A DNA stretch of 64,000 nucleotides from Oceanithermus desulfurans. Lineage in GTDB: Bacteria; Deinococcota; Deinococci; Deinococcales; Marinithermaceae. Positions 41,519 to 54,042 of this stretch are shown here, one piece after another. Location: NCBI RefSeq assembly GCF_014201675.1, contig NZ_JACHEZ010000001.1:310001-374000 (forward strand), in the 5' to 3' direction. Each line of letters starts with the position of its first letter. Positions within the stretch are counted from its first letter, which is position 1. A program made the position numbers and the translations under genes. Below the pieces are notes generated by a model that was not told the DNA's origin, did not search any database, and worked only from the letters and a program-made list of their open reading frames with translations.

Positions 41519-42089
41519 ATGATCGTACCGTACGTCATCGAACAAACCGCGCGCGGCGAGCGCGTGTACGACATCTACTCGCGGCTGCTCAAGGACCGCA
41601 TCATCTTCCTGGGCACGCCGATCGACAGCCAGGTGGCCAACACCATCGTGGCGCAGATGCTCTTTCTCGAGGCCCAGAACCCCAACCAGGAGATCAAACT
41701 CTACATCAACTCGCCGGGCGGCGACGTCTACGCCGGCCTGGCCATCTACGACACCATGCAGTACGTCAAGAGCCCGGTGGCCACGATCGTCGTGGGCATG
41801 GCCGCCAGCATGGGGGCCTTCCTGCTGGCCGCGGGCGAGGCGGGCCAGCGATACGCGCTGCCCCACGCCCGGGTGATGATCCACCAGCCTTGGGGCGGCG
41901 CCCAGGGGCAGGCCACGGACATCGCCATCCAGGCCGAGCAGATCCTCAAGTCCAAGAAGCTGCTCAACGAACTGCTGGCCAAGCACACCGGCCAGCCGGT
42001 GGAAAAGGTGGAGGCCGACAGCGACCGCGACTTCTGGATGACCGCGGACGAGGCCCAGGGCTACGGCCTCGTCGACCGGGTGATTGCGC

Positions 42090-42103
<14 letters not shown>
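41519..42103 (+). CDS. clpP: ATP-dependent Clp protease proteolytic subunit ClpP
   Basis: 194 aa serine peptidase that forms the tetradecameric chamber. '[20 protein letters not shown]' (oxyanion strand), catalytic Ser in '[14 protein letters not shown]', His in '[18 protein letters not shown]', Asp in 'DSDRDFWM'. ATG 41519 is preferred for the GGAGGCGG before it; ATG 41507 overlaps the TAGAAT box at 41503-41508. Forms an operon with clpX and lon. Confidence 0.96.
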
Positions 42104-43286
<1,183 letters not shown>

Positions 43287-43291
43287 ACACC

Positions 43292-45670
<2,379 letters not shown>

Positions 45671-45675
45671 GGGCA

Positions 45676-45712
45676 GGGAAAACCGACCGGCCGCCTGACC
45701 CGGCGGCCGGTC
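45676..45712. terminator. Hairpin between lon and the convergent unknown gene
   Basis: 11-bp arms (45685-45695 with 45702-45712) around TGACCC. On the minus strand it is followed by GGTTTTCCC, so it should terminate transcripts of the gene at 46418 before that gene's stop codon. It stands 15 bp after the lon stop. Confidence 0.65.
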
Positions 45713-46486
45713 CCTCGTAGGGGGCGACCCGGAACTCGCCGGGCCAGTCTTTGCGCGGGCGCTGCAGCACGCTGCATTCGTGGTGCACTTGACGCGGCTG
45801 CAAAGCCAGCAGGAAGAGCACGTGGCTCGTGGAAAACGCCAGCGGGCAGGCTTCGGGCAACCGCTCCTCGAGGTCGCCGAGAAGGCGCTGGGTGAACGCG
45901 TACCGGTCTTCCCTGGGGAAGTGCTGATAGACCAGGAGGGAGTTGTTCTGGTCCCAAAGCCGCCGCAGCTCGTGCCAGAAAACGTACTTCTCCGAGGCGC
46001 GGTTGCCGTAACTCACAGACCTCGATTCGATGCCGACGTCGGGGTCGAGGAAGACGAGGTCCGCGTCTTTCGCGCCGCTCGCGAGCCGGGCGAACCAGCG
46101 GTCGCGCTCGTCCGCCTGCCGGGGCACCCGTTCACGAAAGTAGCGGGCGGGCGAGAGGAGCCCGCTTTGTTCCAGCACCGCGACGTCGCGCCGGCCTTCT
46201 TCGTTTACGGCTTTCCGTAGGGTTTCGAAGAGCTCGGGGTCGAAGCGCGACCAGCGGTCGGGTTCTTCCAGATAGTCGACGCGCCCGCCGTCCGAGCTGC
46301 CGTCGTCCTCGGTCAGCATCCAGGCGACGAACAGGCTCATCTTGCTGGCGGAGAGCGCGCTACTCAGCAATCCGTACTTGCGGTAGTCGTTGATGTCGCC
46401 GAAGTACTGGTTCTTCATGTAACCAGCCTAGCCCAACCCGCCGGGCGCCGGCGCCGAATCCGGACGGCCGCACCGGTGCGGCCGCC

Positions 46487-46515
46487 TTGACAGGGGGTTT
46501 TCGGGCCCGTAGACT
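46487..46515 (+). promoter_or_regulatory. tRNA-Pro promoter
   Basis: Consensus -35 TTGACA (46487-46492), 17-nt spacer, -10 TAGACT (46510-46515), 13 bp before the tRNA. Confidence 0.85.
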
Positions 46516-46528
46516 GAATTTTGCGCGT

Positions 46529-46605
<77 letters not shown>

Positions 46606-46614
46606 AGCGAAGGA

Positions 46615-46634
46615 GGGGGCTCTTCGGAGCCCCC
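46615..46634 (+). terminator. Terminator after tRNA-Pro
   Basis: GGGGGCTC / GAGCCCCC stem closed by a stable TTCG tetraloop (46623-46626), then GAACCTTTGG. It separates the tRNA unit from the following leaderless gene. Confidence 0.7.
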
Positions 46635-46659
46635 GAACCTTTGGAGTAGGCTAGGGTAC

Positions 46660-48232
46660 GTGATGCTCACGCTTCTGGGCGGCCTTGCCCTCTTTCTCAT
46701 CGGTCTGAGCCAGGCCAGCCGGGCGCTCGAGGCCCTGGGCGGCAGCACGCTGCGGGCCTGGCTCAGCCGCGCGACCCGCGGCGTGGCGCGGGCCTTCTTC
46801 GTCGGCACCCTGGTGACGGCCGTGGTCCAGAGCGGCACCGCCATGACCGTGACCGTGATCAGCCTGGTCGAGGCCGGCGTGCTGGCCGCGGCCGAGGGGC
46901 TGGCCATGAGCATGGGCGCGATCGCCGGGGGTACGGTGGCCCTGCAGCTCGCGGCCTTTCGCGTCTACGACTACGCGCTGCCCATCATCGCCGTGGGCTA
47001 CTTCGCCTCGCTTTGGAAGCCGCTCCGCCACGGCGGGCGGGCGCTGGCGGGGATCGGCCTCTTCTTCCTGGGGCTCGACGTCATGATCAAGGCGCTCACC
47101 CCCGAGACCCAGGGCCCGCTGATGCAGCTCGCCCTCGACGCCGTGGCCGCGAACCCGCTGTGGATGGCGGGGCTGGCGCTCGTCTTCACCGCGCTGGTGC
47201 ACTCGTCCAACGCCGCGGCGGCCATGGCCATGGCCTTCTACGTCGCCGGCCGCATCCCGCTGGAGGCCGGGCTTGCGGCGGTGGTGGGGGCGGCGGTGGG
47301 CACGACCTTCACCCCCCTGCTCGCGGCCATGGGGGCAGGGGCCGAGGCACGGCGGGTGGCGCTCGGCCACCTGATCTGGAAAGCGGCCTTCGGGTTGGTG
47401 GCGCTCCTGCTGCTCGAGCCCCTGAGCGGCGCGGTGGCCGCGCTGGGGGGGAGCGCGGCGCGCCAAGTGGCCAACGCCCACACCCTCTTCAACCTGATCG
47501 CGGGGCTGGTGGCGTTGCCGTTCATCCCCGCCCTGGTGCGCCTGCTCGAAAGGATGCTGCCGGAGCGGCGCGGCGCGGTGACGCCCAAGTACCTGAGCGA
47601 AGAGGCGCTCGGCACCCCCGAGCTGGCCCTCAGCCTGGCGCTGCGCGAGGTGGTGCGCATCTCGGACCACGTGCAGGGAATGATGGCCACCGCGGTGCGT
47701 GCCCTGGCCCAGGGCGAAGGCGACCTCGCGAGCGTGCAGGAGCGCGAGGAAAAGGTGGACCGCCTTACCCAGGCGGTGGTGATGTACCTCGCGCGGCTGA
47801 AGAGCCAGGGCGGGGGCGAGGCGGTGGAAAAGCTGCTGCTGCTTGCGGGTGAGCTCGAGCACCTGGCCGACCAGATCCGCCGCCTGCTCAAGCAGCAGGA
47901 CAAGCTGCGCAGCCAAGGCCTGGAGTTCAGCCCCGAAGGCCGAGCCGAGCTCTCGGAGGCCGCCAGCCGCGTCTACGGCCGCATGCAGCGGGCCTTTACG
48001 GCGCTGGCGACGGGCAACCACGTGCTGGCGCGCGAGGTCGTGGGCGAGCACGCCGAAACCGAGGCCTACCTGCAGAAGCTGCGCCAGGCGCACCTGAGCC
48101 GGCTCGAGGCCGGACGCCCCGAGAGCCGCGCCACCAGCGCCGCCCACCTGGACATGCTGATGACCCTCGACGTGATCGACGCTGAGGTCACGCGGGTGGC
48201 GGAACTCGCGGACGCGGTATACGGTAGTAGGG

Positions 48233-48246
<14 letters not shown>
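46660..48246 (+). CDS. Na/Pi cotransporter family protein (NptA/PhoU-fused)
   Basis: 528 aa. About nine membrane helices with the two inverted QSGT-type repeats, 'VTAVVQSGTAMTVTVISLVE' and 'ALVHSSNAAAAMAMAF', the Na/phosphate symporter signature. The C-terminal ~200 residues form PhoU-like helical bundles ('LGTPELALSLALREVVRISD'). Probably imports phosphate or senses its supply. GTG 46660 follows TAGGCT (46647-46652) by 7 nt (leaderless). It overlaps rsmD by 14 bp. Confidence 0.88.
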
Positions 48247-49251
<1,005 letters not shown>

Positions 49252-50277
49252 ATGGGGCGGTTAGTGCGCGGGCTGGCCGCAGAAGGCCGGCTGCGGGTGC
49301 TCGCGGCCGAGACCACCGACGTGGTGGAGGAGGCCCGCCGCCGCCACAGCACCTCGCCCACGGCCACCGCGGCTTTGGGGCGGGCGCTCACCGGCGCGGC
49401 GCTCCTGGCCTTCCTGCTCAGCAAGAGCCCGCGCGAGCGGGTGACCCTGATCCTGGACGGCGACGGCCCCCTGGGCGGGGTCGTGGCCGAGGCAGGGGTG
49501 GACGGCGCGGTGCGCGGCTACGTCAAGAACCCCGCGGCCGAGGCCGAGCTGCGTGCGGACGGCAAGCTGAACGTGGGGGCGCTGGTGGGTGCGGGCGAGC
49601 TGCGGGTGATCCGGGTGCTGGCCGCGGGCGAGCAGTTCGATTCGTCGGTGCCGCTCGTCTCCGGCGAGGTCGCCGAGGACCTGGCGCACTATCTGTGGCA
49701 GAGCGAACAGATCCCGTCGGCGGTGCTCCTGGGGGTGCGGGTCGCGCCGGGCGGCCAGGTCGAGGCCGCCGGTGGGCTCGTGATCCAGGTGCTGCCCGAC
49801 GCCGAAGAGGAGACCCTCGCCCGGCTCGAGCAAAACCTTGCCGGGATTCGCGGCTTCACCGACCTGCTGGTGGAACACGGGCTCGAGGGCGCGGCGGAGC
49901 GGGTGCTCGAGGGGATGGGGCTCGAGTGGACCGACCTGCGCTCCCTCGGGTACGCCGAAGACGCCGTTCCCCTGCGTTTCGCCTGCCGCTGCAGCCGCGA
50001 AAAGGCGCTCGACGCGCTGGCCTACTTCAGCCCCGAAGAGCGCGAGGCCATGATCCGCGAGGACGGCGGGGCCGAGGTGATCTGCCACTGGTGCGGCGAG
50101 GTCTACCGCTTTTCCCCCGAGGAGCTGCGGGCCCTGGGCGCCGAGGAGGTGCGCTGCCCCGACTGCGGCGAACTCTGGTATAAGAAGCGCGCCGACGGGG
50201 TGGAGATCGTCTACCCGGAGGCGGCCTGCCGCTGCGGCCGCCCCGTCGCCACCGAACCCGAGCCGCCTAGCGCGTGA
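49252..50277 (+). CDS. hslO: Redox-regulated chaperone Hsp33 with an extra cysteine-rich tail
   Basis: 341 aa, roughly 45 longer than typical Hsp33. The redox switch is present: CxC at 245/247 ('FACRCSREKA') and CxxC at 278/281 ('CHWCGEVYRF'), four Cys that bind zinc when reduced. After the normal end comes a second cysteine set: CxxC at 302/305 ('RCPDCGELWYKK') and CxC at 326/328 ('ACRCGRP'), which could bind a second zinc. ATG 49252 directly follows the coaD stop. Holdase activated by oxidative stress. Confidence 0.9.
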   Translation: MGRLVRGLAAEGRLRVLAAETTDVVEEARRRHSTSPTATAALGRALTGAALLAFLLSKSPRERVTLILDGDGPLGGVVAEAGVDGAVRGYVKNPAAEAELRADGKLNVGALVGAGELRVIRVLAAGEQFDSSVPLVSGEVAEDLAHYLWQSEQIPSAVLLGVRVAPGGQVEAAGGLVIQVLPDAEEETLARLEQNLAGIRGFTDLLVEHGLEGAAERVLEGMGLEWTDLRSLGYAEDAVPLRFACRCSREKALDALAYFSPEEREAMIREDGGAEVICHWCGEVYRFSPEELRALGAEEVRCPDCGELWYKKRADGVEIVYPEAACRCGRPVATEPEPPSA

Positions 50278-51121
50278 GCGCGTCGATCAGGGTAAAGGCG
50301 AACATCCCCAGCGAGATCACCACGTTAGCCTCGAAGAAGGCCTGGTTCACGCGGCTCAGGTCGTCGGGGCGCACCAGCCGGTGCTCGTAGACGAGCACCG
50401 CGCCCACGAGCAGCACCCCCGTGAAGTACCAGGGCCCCGCTCCCGCGAGCGTTCCGGTGAGACCGAAGAGCAGCCAGGCGGCGGCGTGCAGCGTGCGGGT
50501 CCAGACGAGGGCCGCGGGCACGCCGAAGCGCGCCGGCAGGGCGTGCACGCCGTGTTTACGGTCGAACTCGACGTCCTGGGTGGCGTAGAGGATGTCGAAG
50601 CCGGCGATCCACAGGGCCACCGCCGCCCACAGCGCATAGGCGCCGGGTTCGAAGTGTCCGGTCTGGGCGATCCAGCCCCCGGCGGCCGCCGCGCCGATCG
50701 TAACGCCGAGCCAGAAGTGGCAGGTCCAGGTAAAGCGCTTGGTGTAGGAGTAGCCGGTCAGGAAGAGCACGGCAACGGGCAAGAGCCGCGCGGTAAGGGG
50801 GTTGAGGTTGTAGGCCGACCAGGCGAGCAGCGCGAAGCCCCCCAGGGCGAGGGTCAGGGTTTCGCCGGGGCGGACCAGCCCGCGGGGGAGGTGGCGGTCG
50901 GCGGTGCGGGGGTTCAGGGCGTCGATCTTCCAGTCGATGAGGCGGTTGAGCGCCATGGCGGCGGTGCGCGCCCCGACCATCGCCACCGTCACCCAGAGCC
51001 AGACGCCCGCGTCGAAGCGGCCGGAGGCGGCCAGCAGCACCCCCACGTAGGCGAAGGGCAGCGCAAAGAGCGTGTGCTCGAAGCGGATCAGGTCGAGGTA
51101 GAGGCGGATGCGGGCCACCAC
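50267..51121 (-). CDS. mqnP: UbiA-family prenyltransferase, probably MqnP of the futalosine menaquinone pathway
   Basis: 284 aa, about eight membrane helices. First Asp-rich motif in 'ALNRLIDWKIDALNPRTADR' (NxxxDxxxD), second in 'DILYATQDVEFDRKHGVHAL' (DxxxD). Prenylates an aromatic acid for quinone synthesis. Thermales make menaquinone by the futalosine route, so MqnP is the likely identity over UbiA, though sequence alone cannot decide. It starts 3 bp after panD; the 3' end overlaps hslO by 11 bp. Confidence 0.82.
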   Translation of the reverse strand: MVARIRLYLDLIRFEHTLFALPFAYVGVLLAASGRFDAGVWLWVTVAMVGARTAAMALNRLIDWKIDALNPRTADRHLPRGLVRPGETLTLALGGFALLAWSAYNLNPLTARLLPVAVLFLTGYSYTKRFTWTCHFWLGVTIGAAAAGGWIAQTGHFEPGAYALWAAVALWIAGFDILYATQDVEFDRKHGVHALPARFGVPAALVWTRTLHAAAWLLFGLTGTLAGAGPWYFTGVLLVGAVLVYEHRLVRPDDLSRVNQAFFEANVVISLGMFAFTLIDALTR

Positions 51122-51124
51122 GCC

Positions 51125-51487
51125 CTACCCCTTGCGCACCTCGCGGACGCGGTTCTTCTCGTCCACCAGCACCACGGTGGGGTGGTAGTCCGCGAGTTCG
51201 TGCTCCTCGTACTCCCCGTAGGCGATGACGATGATCAGGTCGCCCGGGTGGATCAGATGGGCGGCGGCGCCGTTCATCTGGATCTCGCCCGAGCCGCGTT
51301 CGCCGGGAAGGGTGTAGGTGGTCAGCCGGTGGCCGTTGGTGATGTCGAGGACGTCGACCCTTTCGTACACTTTGATGCCCGCGGCGTCGAGCAGGTCCTG
51401 GTCGATGGTGATCGAGCCCTCGTAATCCAGGTCCGCCCGGGTGACCGTGGCCCGGTGGATCTTGGCGTGGAACATCGTCCTTCTCAC
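51125..51487 (-). CDS. panD: Aspartate 1-decarboxylase PanD
   Basis: 120 aa pyruvoyl enzyme giving beta-alanine for pantothenate and CoA (compare coaD nearby). The self-cleavage site is Gly-Ser in '[20 protein letters not shown]'; '[20 protein letters not shown]' is conserved. GTG 51487 matches the family N-terminus (xRTM...KIHR). TAGACT at 51496-51501 is 8 nt upstream, so the mRNA is probably leaderless. Confidence 0.94.
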   Translation of the reverse strand: MRRTMFHAKIHRATVTRADLDYEGSITIDQDLLDAAGIKVYERVDVLDITNGHRLTTYTLPGERGSGEIQMNGAAAHLIHPGDLIIVIAYGEYEEHELADYHPTVVLVDEKNRVREVRKG

Positions 51488-51661
51488 GGCTCACCAGTCT
51501 ACCGCCTGCGGCGCGCAAGGGGAAGCGGACAAAGCTCGCAGGCCGGACCTGTGCGGCGCTGCTCGTGGCGGCTGCGCTTTCCCCGCCGCGGCGGGAGGGG
51601 CGATGCAGCAACGCTAAGATCCCCGATCTCGGCGCTGCGCGCCTCGTCGGGGATGACGGAA

Positions 51662-51678
51662 GGGGGGGGGGGGGGGGG
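51662..51678 (+). repeat. G17 homopolymer
   Basis: Seventeen consecutive G residues, exceptional even at this GC content. Likely length-variable and G-quadruplex prone; the exact count may be unreliable in any assembly. Confidence 0.85.
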
Positions 51679-51820
51679 TAGGGGTTGGGCTTTAGCTGAC
51701 GAAGGGGGTGCGAATGCGCCCGGGCCTGGCGGTTTTGGGGCGGTGAAGAAAAGGTCGTCGCGCTTGCGGCCGCTACCCGCAGCTCTTTCGAACCCCCGCT
51801 TAGCGGCTACGCACCACGTA

Positions 51821-51922
51821 CTGCCGTTATCCGTCCTTCCCTACGGGCGGACCACCCGGCCCGCAAGATCCCGGATCAAGTCCGGGACAGGCTACGGATC
51901 TTGCTGGGCGCGGATAAGGCAG
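51821..51922. repeat. Nested inverted repeat (~102 bp), possible miniature element remnant
   Basis: Outer arms CTGCCGTTATCCG (51821-51833) and CGGATAAGGCAG (51911-51922) match with one extra base. Inner arms GCAAGATCC (51863-51871) and GGATCTTGC (51896-51904) are perfect. A core TCCCGGA/TCCGGGA (51869-51887) forms a third hairpin. No flanking target duplication was seen. Confidence 0.55.
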
Positions 51923-52380
51923 CGGACCGTTGCGAGCACGAGCTAGCTGTAAAGTTCGAACACGTGGTTCACGCTTACCCGTCGCCACCGGCCTCTCTCG
52001 TCAGCCCAGCGGAAGCAGGAGCCCGGGGCTTGTCCAAAGGCGGGGCCGGGGCGCCGCGACCGCTGCGGAAAGACGAAAGCGCCCTCCCCTTTGGGGCGGG
52101 CCGGGGTGGGGTTTGGGTTTTGGAACGCGGCCCTTGAGCAGCGGCCCGTGGCTCGTAGCGTGTGGCTCGTGGTGGAGGGGTTGCGAGCGGCCGTACCCCC
52201 GGCGTCGGCGTCGTTGGCGGCAGGGGCCCCGGGTCTCGGCCGGCAGGCCGGCCTCGATGCGGGGAGGCGGGAAAGGTGGTGGGTGGAGCGTGGCCTGTGG
52301 CTTGTGGCCGGTACCCGCGGCCTGCGGAAACCCGCCTTGCGCCGTTCCCACCTCCCGCACCCCAACTCCTAAAACCTATT

Positions 52381-52426
52381 CACCACCCACCACCCACCAC
52401 GTACTACGTACTACGTACTACGTACT
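52381..52426 (+). repeat. Two adjacent heptamer tandem repeats
   Basis: CACCACC repeated about 2.9 times (52381-52400), running into ACGTACT repeated four times (52399-52426). The period of 7 is not a multiple of 3, so the array is not coding. It lies about 50 bp beyond the NFACT gene end. Confidence 0.8.
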
Positions 52427-52476
52427 ACATCCCGCCTCCTCCCGGACTCCGTGAACAACGTATTGGAAAGCGACAA

Positions 52477-53997
52477 CTAGTGTTCCGGCGCTTTGGCGTC
52501 GACGAAGAGCGTCTTGGCCTGGGTGTAGAGCACTTCGCCGGGTGCGGCGCCCTTGGGGCGCCAGACGTGCTTCTTGAGGGTGTAGTCCACGGGCACGTTC
52601 TTCTCGCCGCGGGCACGCGAGTGGTAGGCCGCGAGCCGTGCCGCGAAGAGCAGCGTTTCCAGCGGCACCGGCTTGCCGCGGGCGCGCACGATTACGTGCG
52701 AGCCGGGCACCCCCTGGGCGTGCAGCCAGACGTCGCCCGAGTGGGCGCTGCGGGTGAGCCAGTCGTTTTCCCTGCGGTTGCGGCCCACCCAGACCTCGAA
52801 GCCTCCGGGCGCCTCGAGCCGCAGCCCGGGGCCCGCGGTCTCGTGCGGCCGACGTTCGCGCAGGCGGCGCTGCAGTTCGTGCAGGGGGAGTTGCCGGACC
52901 TCCTCGATCTCGCGCTCGAGTGCCTCCAGTTCCCGCCGCGTGCGCGGGGCTTCGCGTTTGGCGCGCTCCGCGCGGGCGCGGGCGCGTTTGGCGCGGCGGT
53001 AGTAGCGCTCGGCGTTCTCGCTGGGGGAGAGGGCGGGGTCGAGGGCGATCTCGACGGGTTCGCCGCTTTCCCAGTCTTCCAGCACCGCGTGCTTGGCGTG
53101 GGCGGGGATTTGGTGCGCGTAGGCGAGCAGCAGGTCGCCGTAGCGCTGCCAGCGCTCCGCCTTGGCGAGGTCCGACCGGGCGCGGGCGTAGTCCTCGAGG
53201 CGGCGCTCGAGGGTCTTTTTGCGGCGCTCGAGGGCCGCGAGCAGCGGCTTGCGCAGCGCCGCCTCGGTCTCCTCGCGCCAGCTGGGGGTGCGTGCCTCGC
53301 GGCTCGGGGTGGGGTCGGACACCAGCGAGGCGAGGGCCCGCCGCAGCCGGGGCAGGTCCTCGGGGCGGACGGCTCGGTCCGGTTCCAGTCCCGCGCGGTG
53401 CGCGGCTTCGGCCGCGAGCCGGGGTCCGACGCCGTCCACCGTCTGCACCAGGGCGCGGGCCAGCGGCCGCCCCAGCAGGGGTGCCAGGTCCCCCTCCTCG
53501 AGCGTGCGCGGGTCGAGCTTGTCGTAGGGGGGCGGCGGGGTCCAGACCAGCCCCGGGCGGACCTGGCGGTAGCGGTTCTGCTCCGGGGTCACGACCCGGT
53601 CGACCCCGAGGATCCGCCCCTCCAGGTCGGTGAGGATCAGGTTGGCGTTGCGGCCGGTCAGCTCGAAGACGAGCCGCACCGGGGGCACGTCCACGAAGCC
53701 CTCCTCGCCGCCGAACTCGAAGACCACGACCCGGTCGAGTTTGAGCTGTTCGGCGCGCTCCAGTGGACCGCGCGCGCGAGCGGCGAGCAGCTTCTGGAAG
53801 GGGGTGCGGGCCGGGCCGCCACCGGCACTCTCGGTCAGCGCCAGTTCCGGGCTCGGCGGCCGGTAGCGGAGCACCAGGTCGGGGCCGCCCGCGAGCGCCA
53901 GCACCGCGGTGTCCTCGGCGGGAAAACGCCAGCCCCTGGTCGGCCGCGGCCGCTCGGGGAGCTCGCGCAGCACCGCGGCGATCTGCAGGCCTTCCAC
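52477..53997 (-). CDS. rqcH: NFACT-family ribosome quality control protein (RqcH-like)
   Basis: 506 aa from GTG 53997. NFACT-N region 'LRELPERPRPTRGWRFPAED' to 'FEFGGEEGFVDVPPVRLVFE'; helix-hairpin-helix-like 'VDGVGPRLAAEAAHRAG'; long coiled coil (~255-390); C-terminal NFACT-R 'DWLTRSAHSGDVWLHAQGVP' with 'GSHVIVRARGK'. Homologues recruit tRNA-Ala to stalled 50S subunits for alanine tailing, whose products are degraded by ClpXP (encoded in this window). TACAGT (54010-54005) lies 7 nt before the start. GTG 54006 is an alternative. Confidence 0.88.
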   Translation of the reverse strand: MEGLQIAAVLRELPERPRPTRGWRFPAEDTAVLALAGGPDLVLRYRPPSPELALTESAGGGPARTPFQKLLAARARGPLERAEQLKLDRVVVFEFGGEEGFVDVPPVRLVFELTGRNANLILTDLEGRILGVDRVVTPEQNRYRQVRPGLVWTPPPPYDKLDPRTLEEGDLAPLLGRPLARALVQTVDGVGPRLAAEAAHRAGLEPDRAVRPEDLPRLRRALASLVSDPTPSREARTPSWREETEAALRKPLLAALERRKKTLERRLEDYARARSDLAKAERWQRYGDLLLAYAHQIPAHAKHAVLEDWESGEPVEIALDPALSPSENAERYYRRAKRARARAERAKREAPRTRRELEALEREIEEVRQLPLHELQRRLRERRPHETAGPGLRLEAPGGFEVWVGRNRRENDWLTRSAHSGDVWLHAQGVPGSHVIVRARGKPVPLETLLFAARLAAYHSRARGEKNVPVDYTLKKHVWRPKGAAPGEVLYTQAKTLFVDAKAPEH

Positions 53998-54004
53998 GGC
54001 CCTC

Positions 54005-54042
54005 ACTGTACACGGACCCAGCGGGCCGCTACGATGGAGCCC
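54005..54042. promoter_or_regulatory. Overlapping divergent promoters for NFACT and MFS genes
   Basis: Plus strand: TGTACA (54007-54012), 17-nt spacer, TACGAT (54030-54035), 7 nt to GTG 54043. Minus strand: TACAGT (54010-54005), 7 nt to GTG 53997. The plus -35 and the minus -10 share five bases, so the two genes should compete for polymerase. A -35 for the minus gene is not clear. Confidence 0.55.

Larger units (their letters stand above)
51502..52476. other. Gene-free ~1 kb region with several kinds of repeat
   Basis: No frame here shows coding character. It holds a hairpin with ATCCCCGA/TCGGGGAT arms (51619-51654), a G17 run, a nested ~100-bp inverted repeat (51821-51922) and heptamer tandem repeats (52381-52426). 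It separates panD (leftward) from the 3' end of the leftward NFACT gene. It looks like a decayed or repeat-invaded intergenic region. Confidence 0.7.

Noticed and set aside
52381-52426. CRISPR array
   Set aside because: The units are contiguous 7-mers without spacers; no cas genes in the window.
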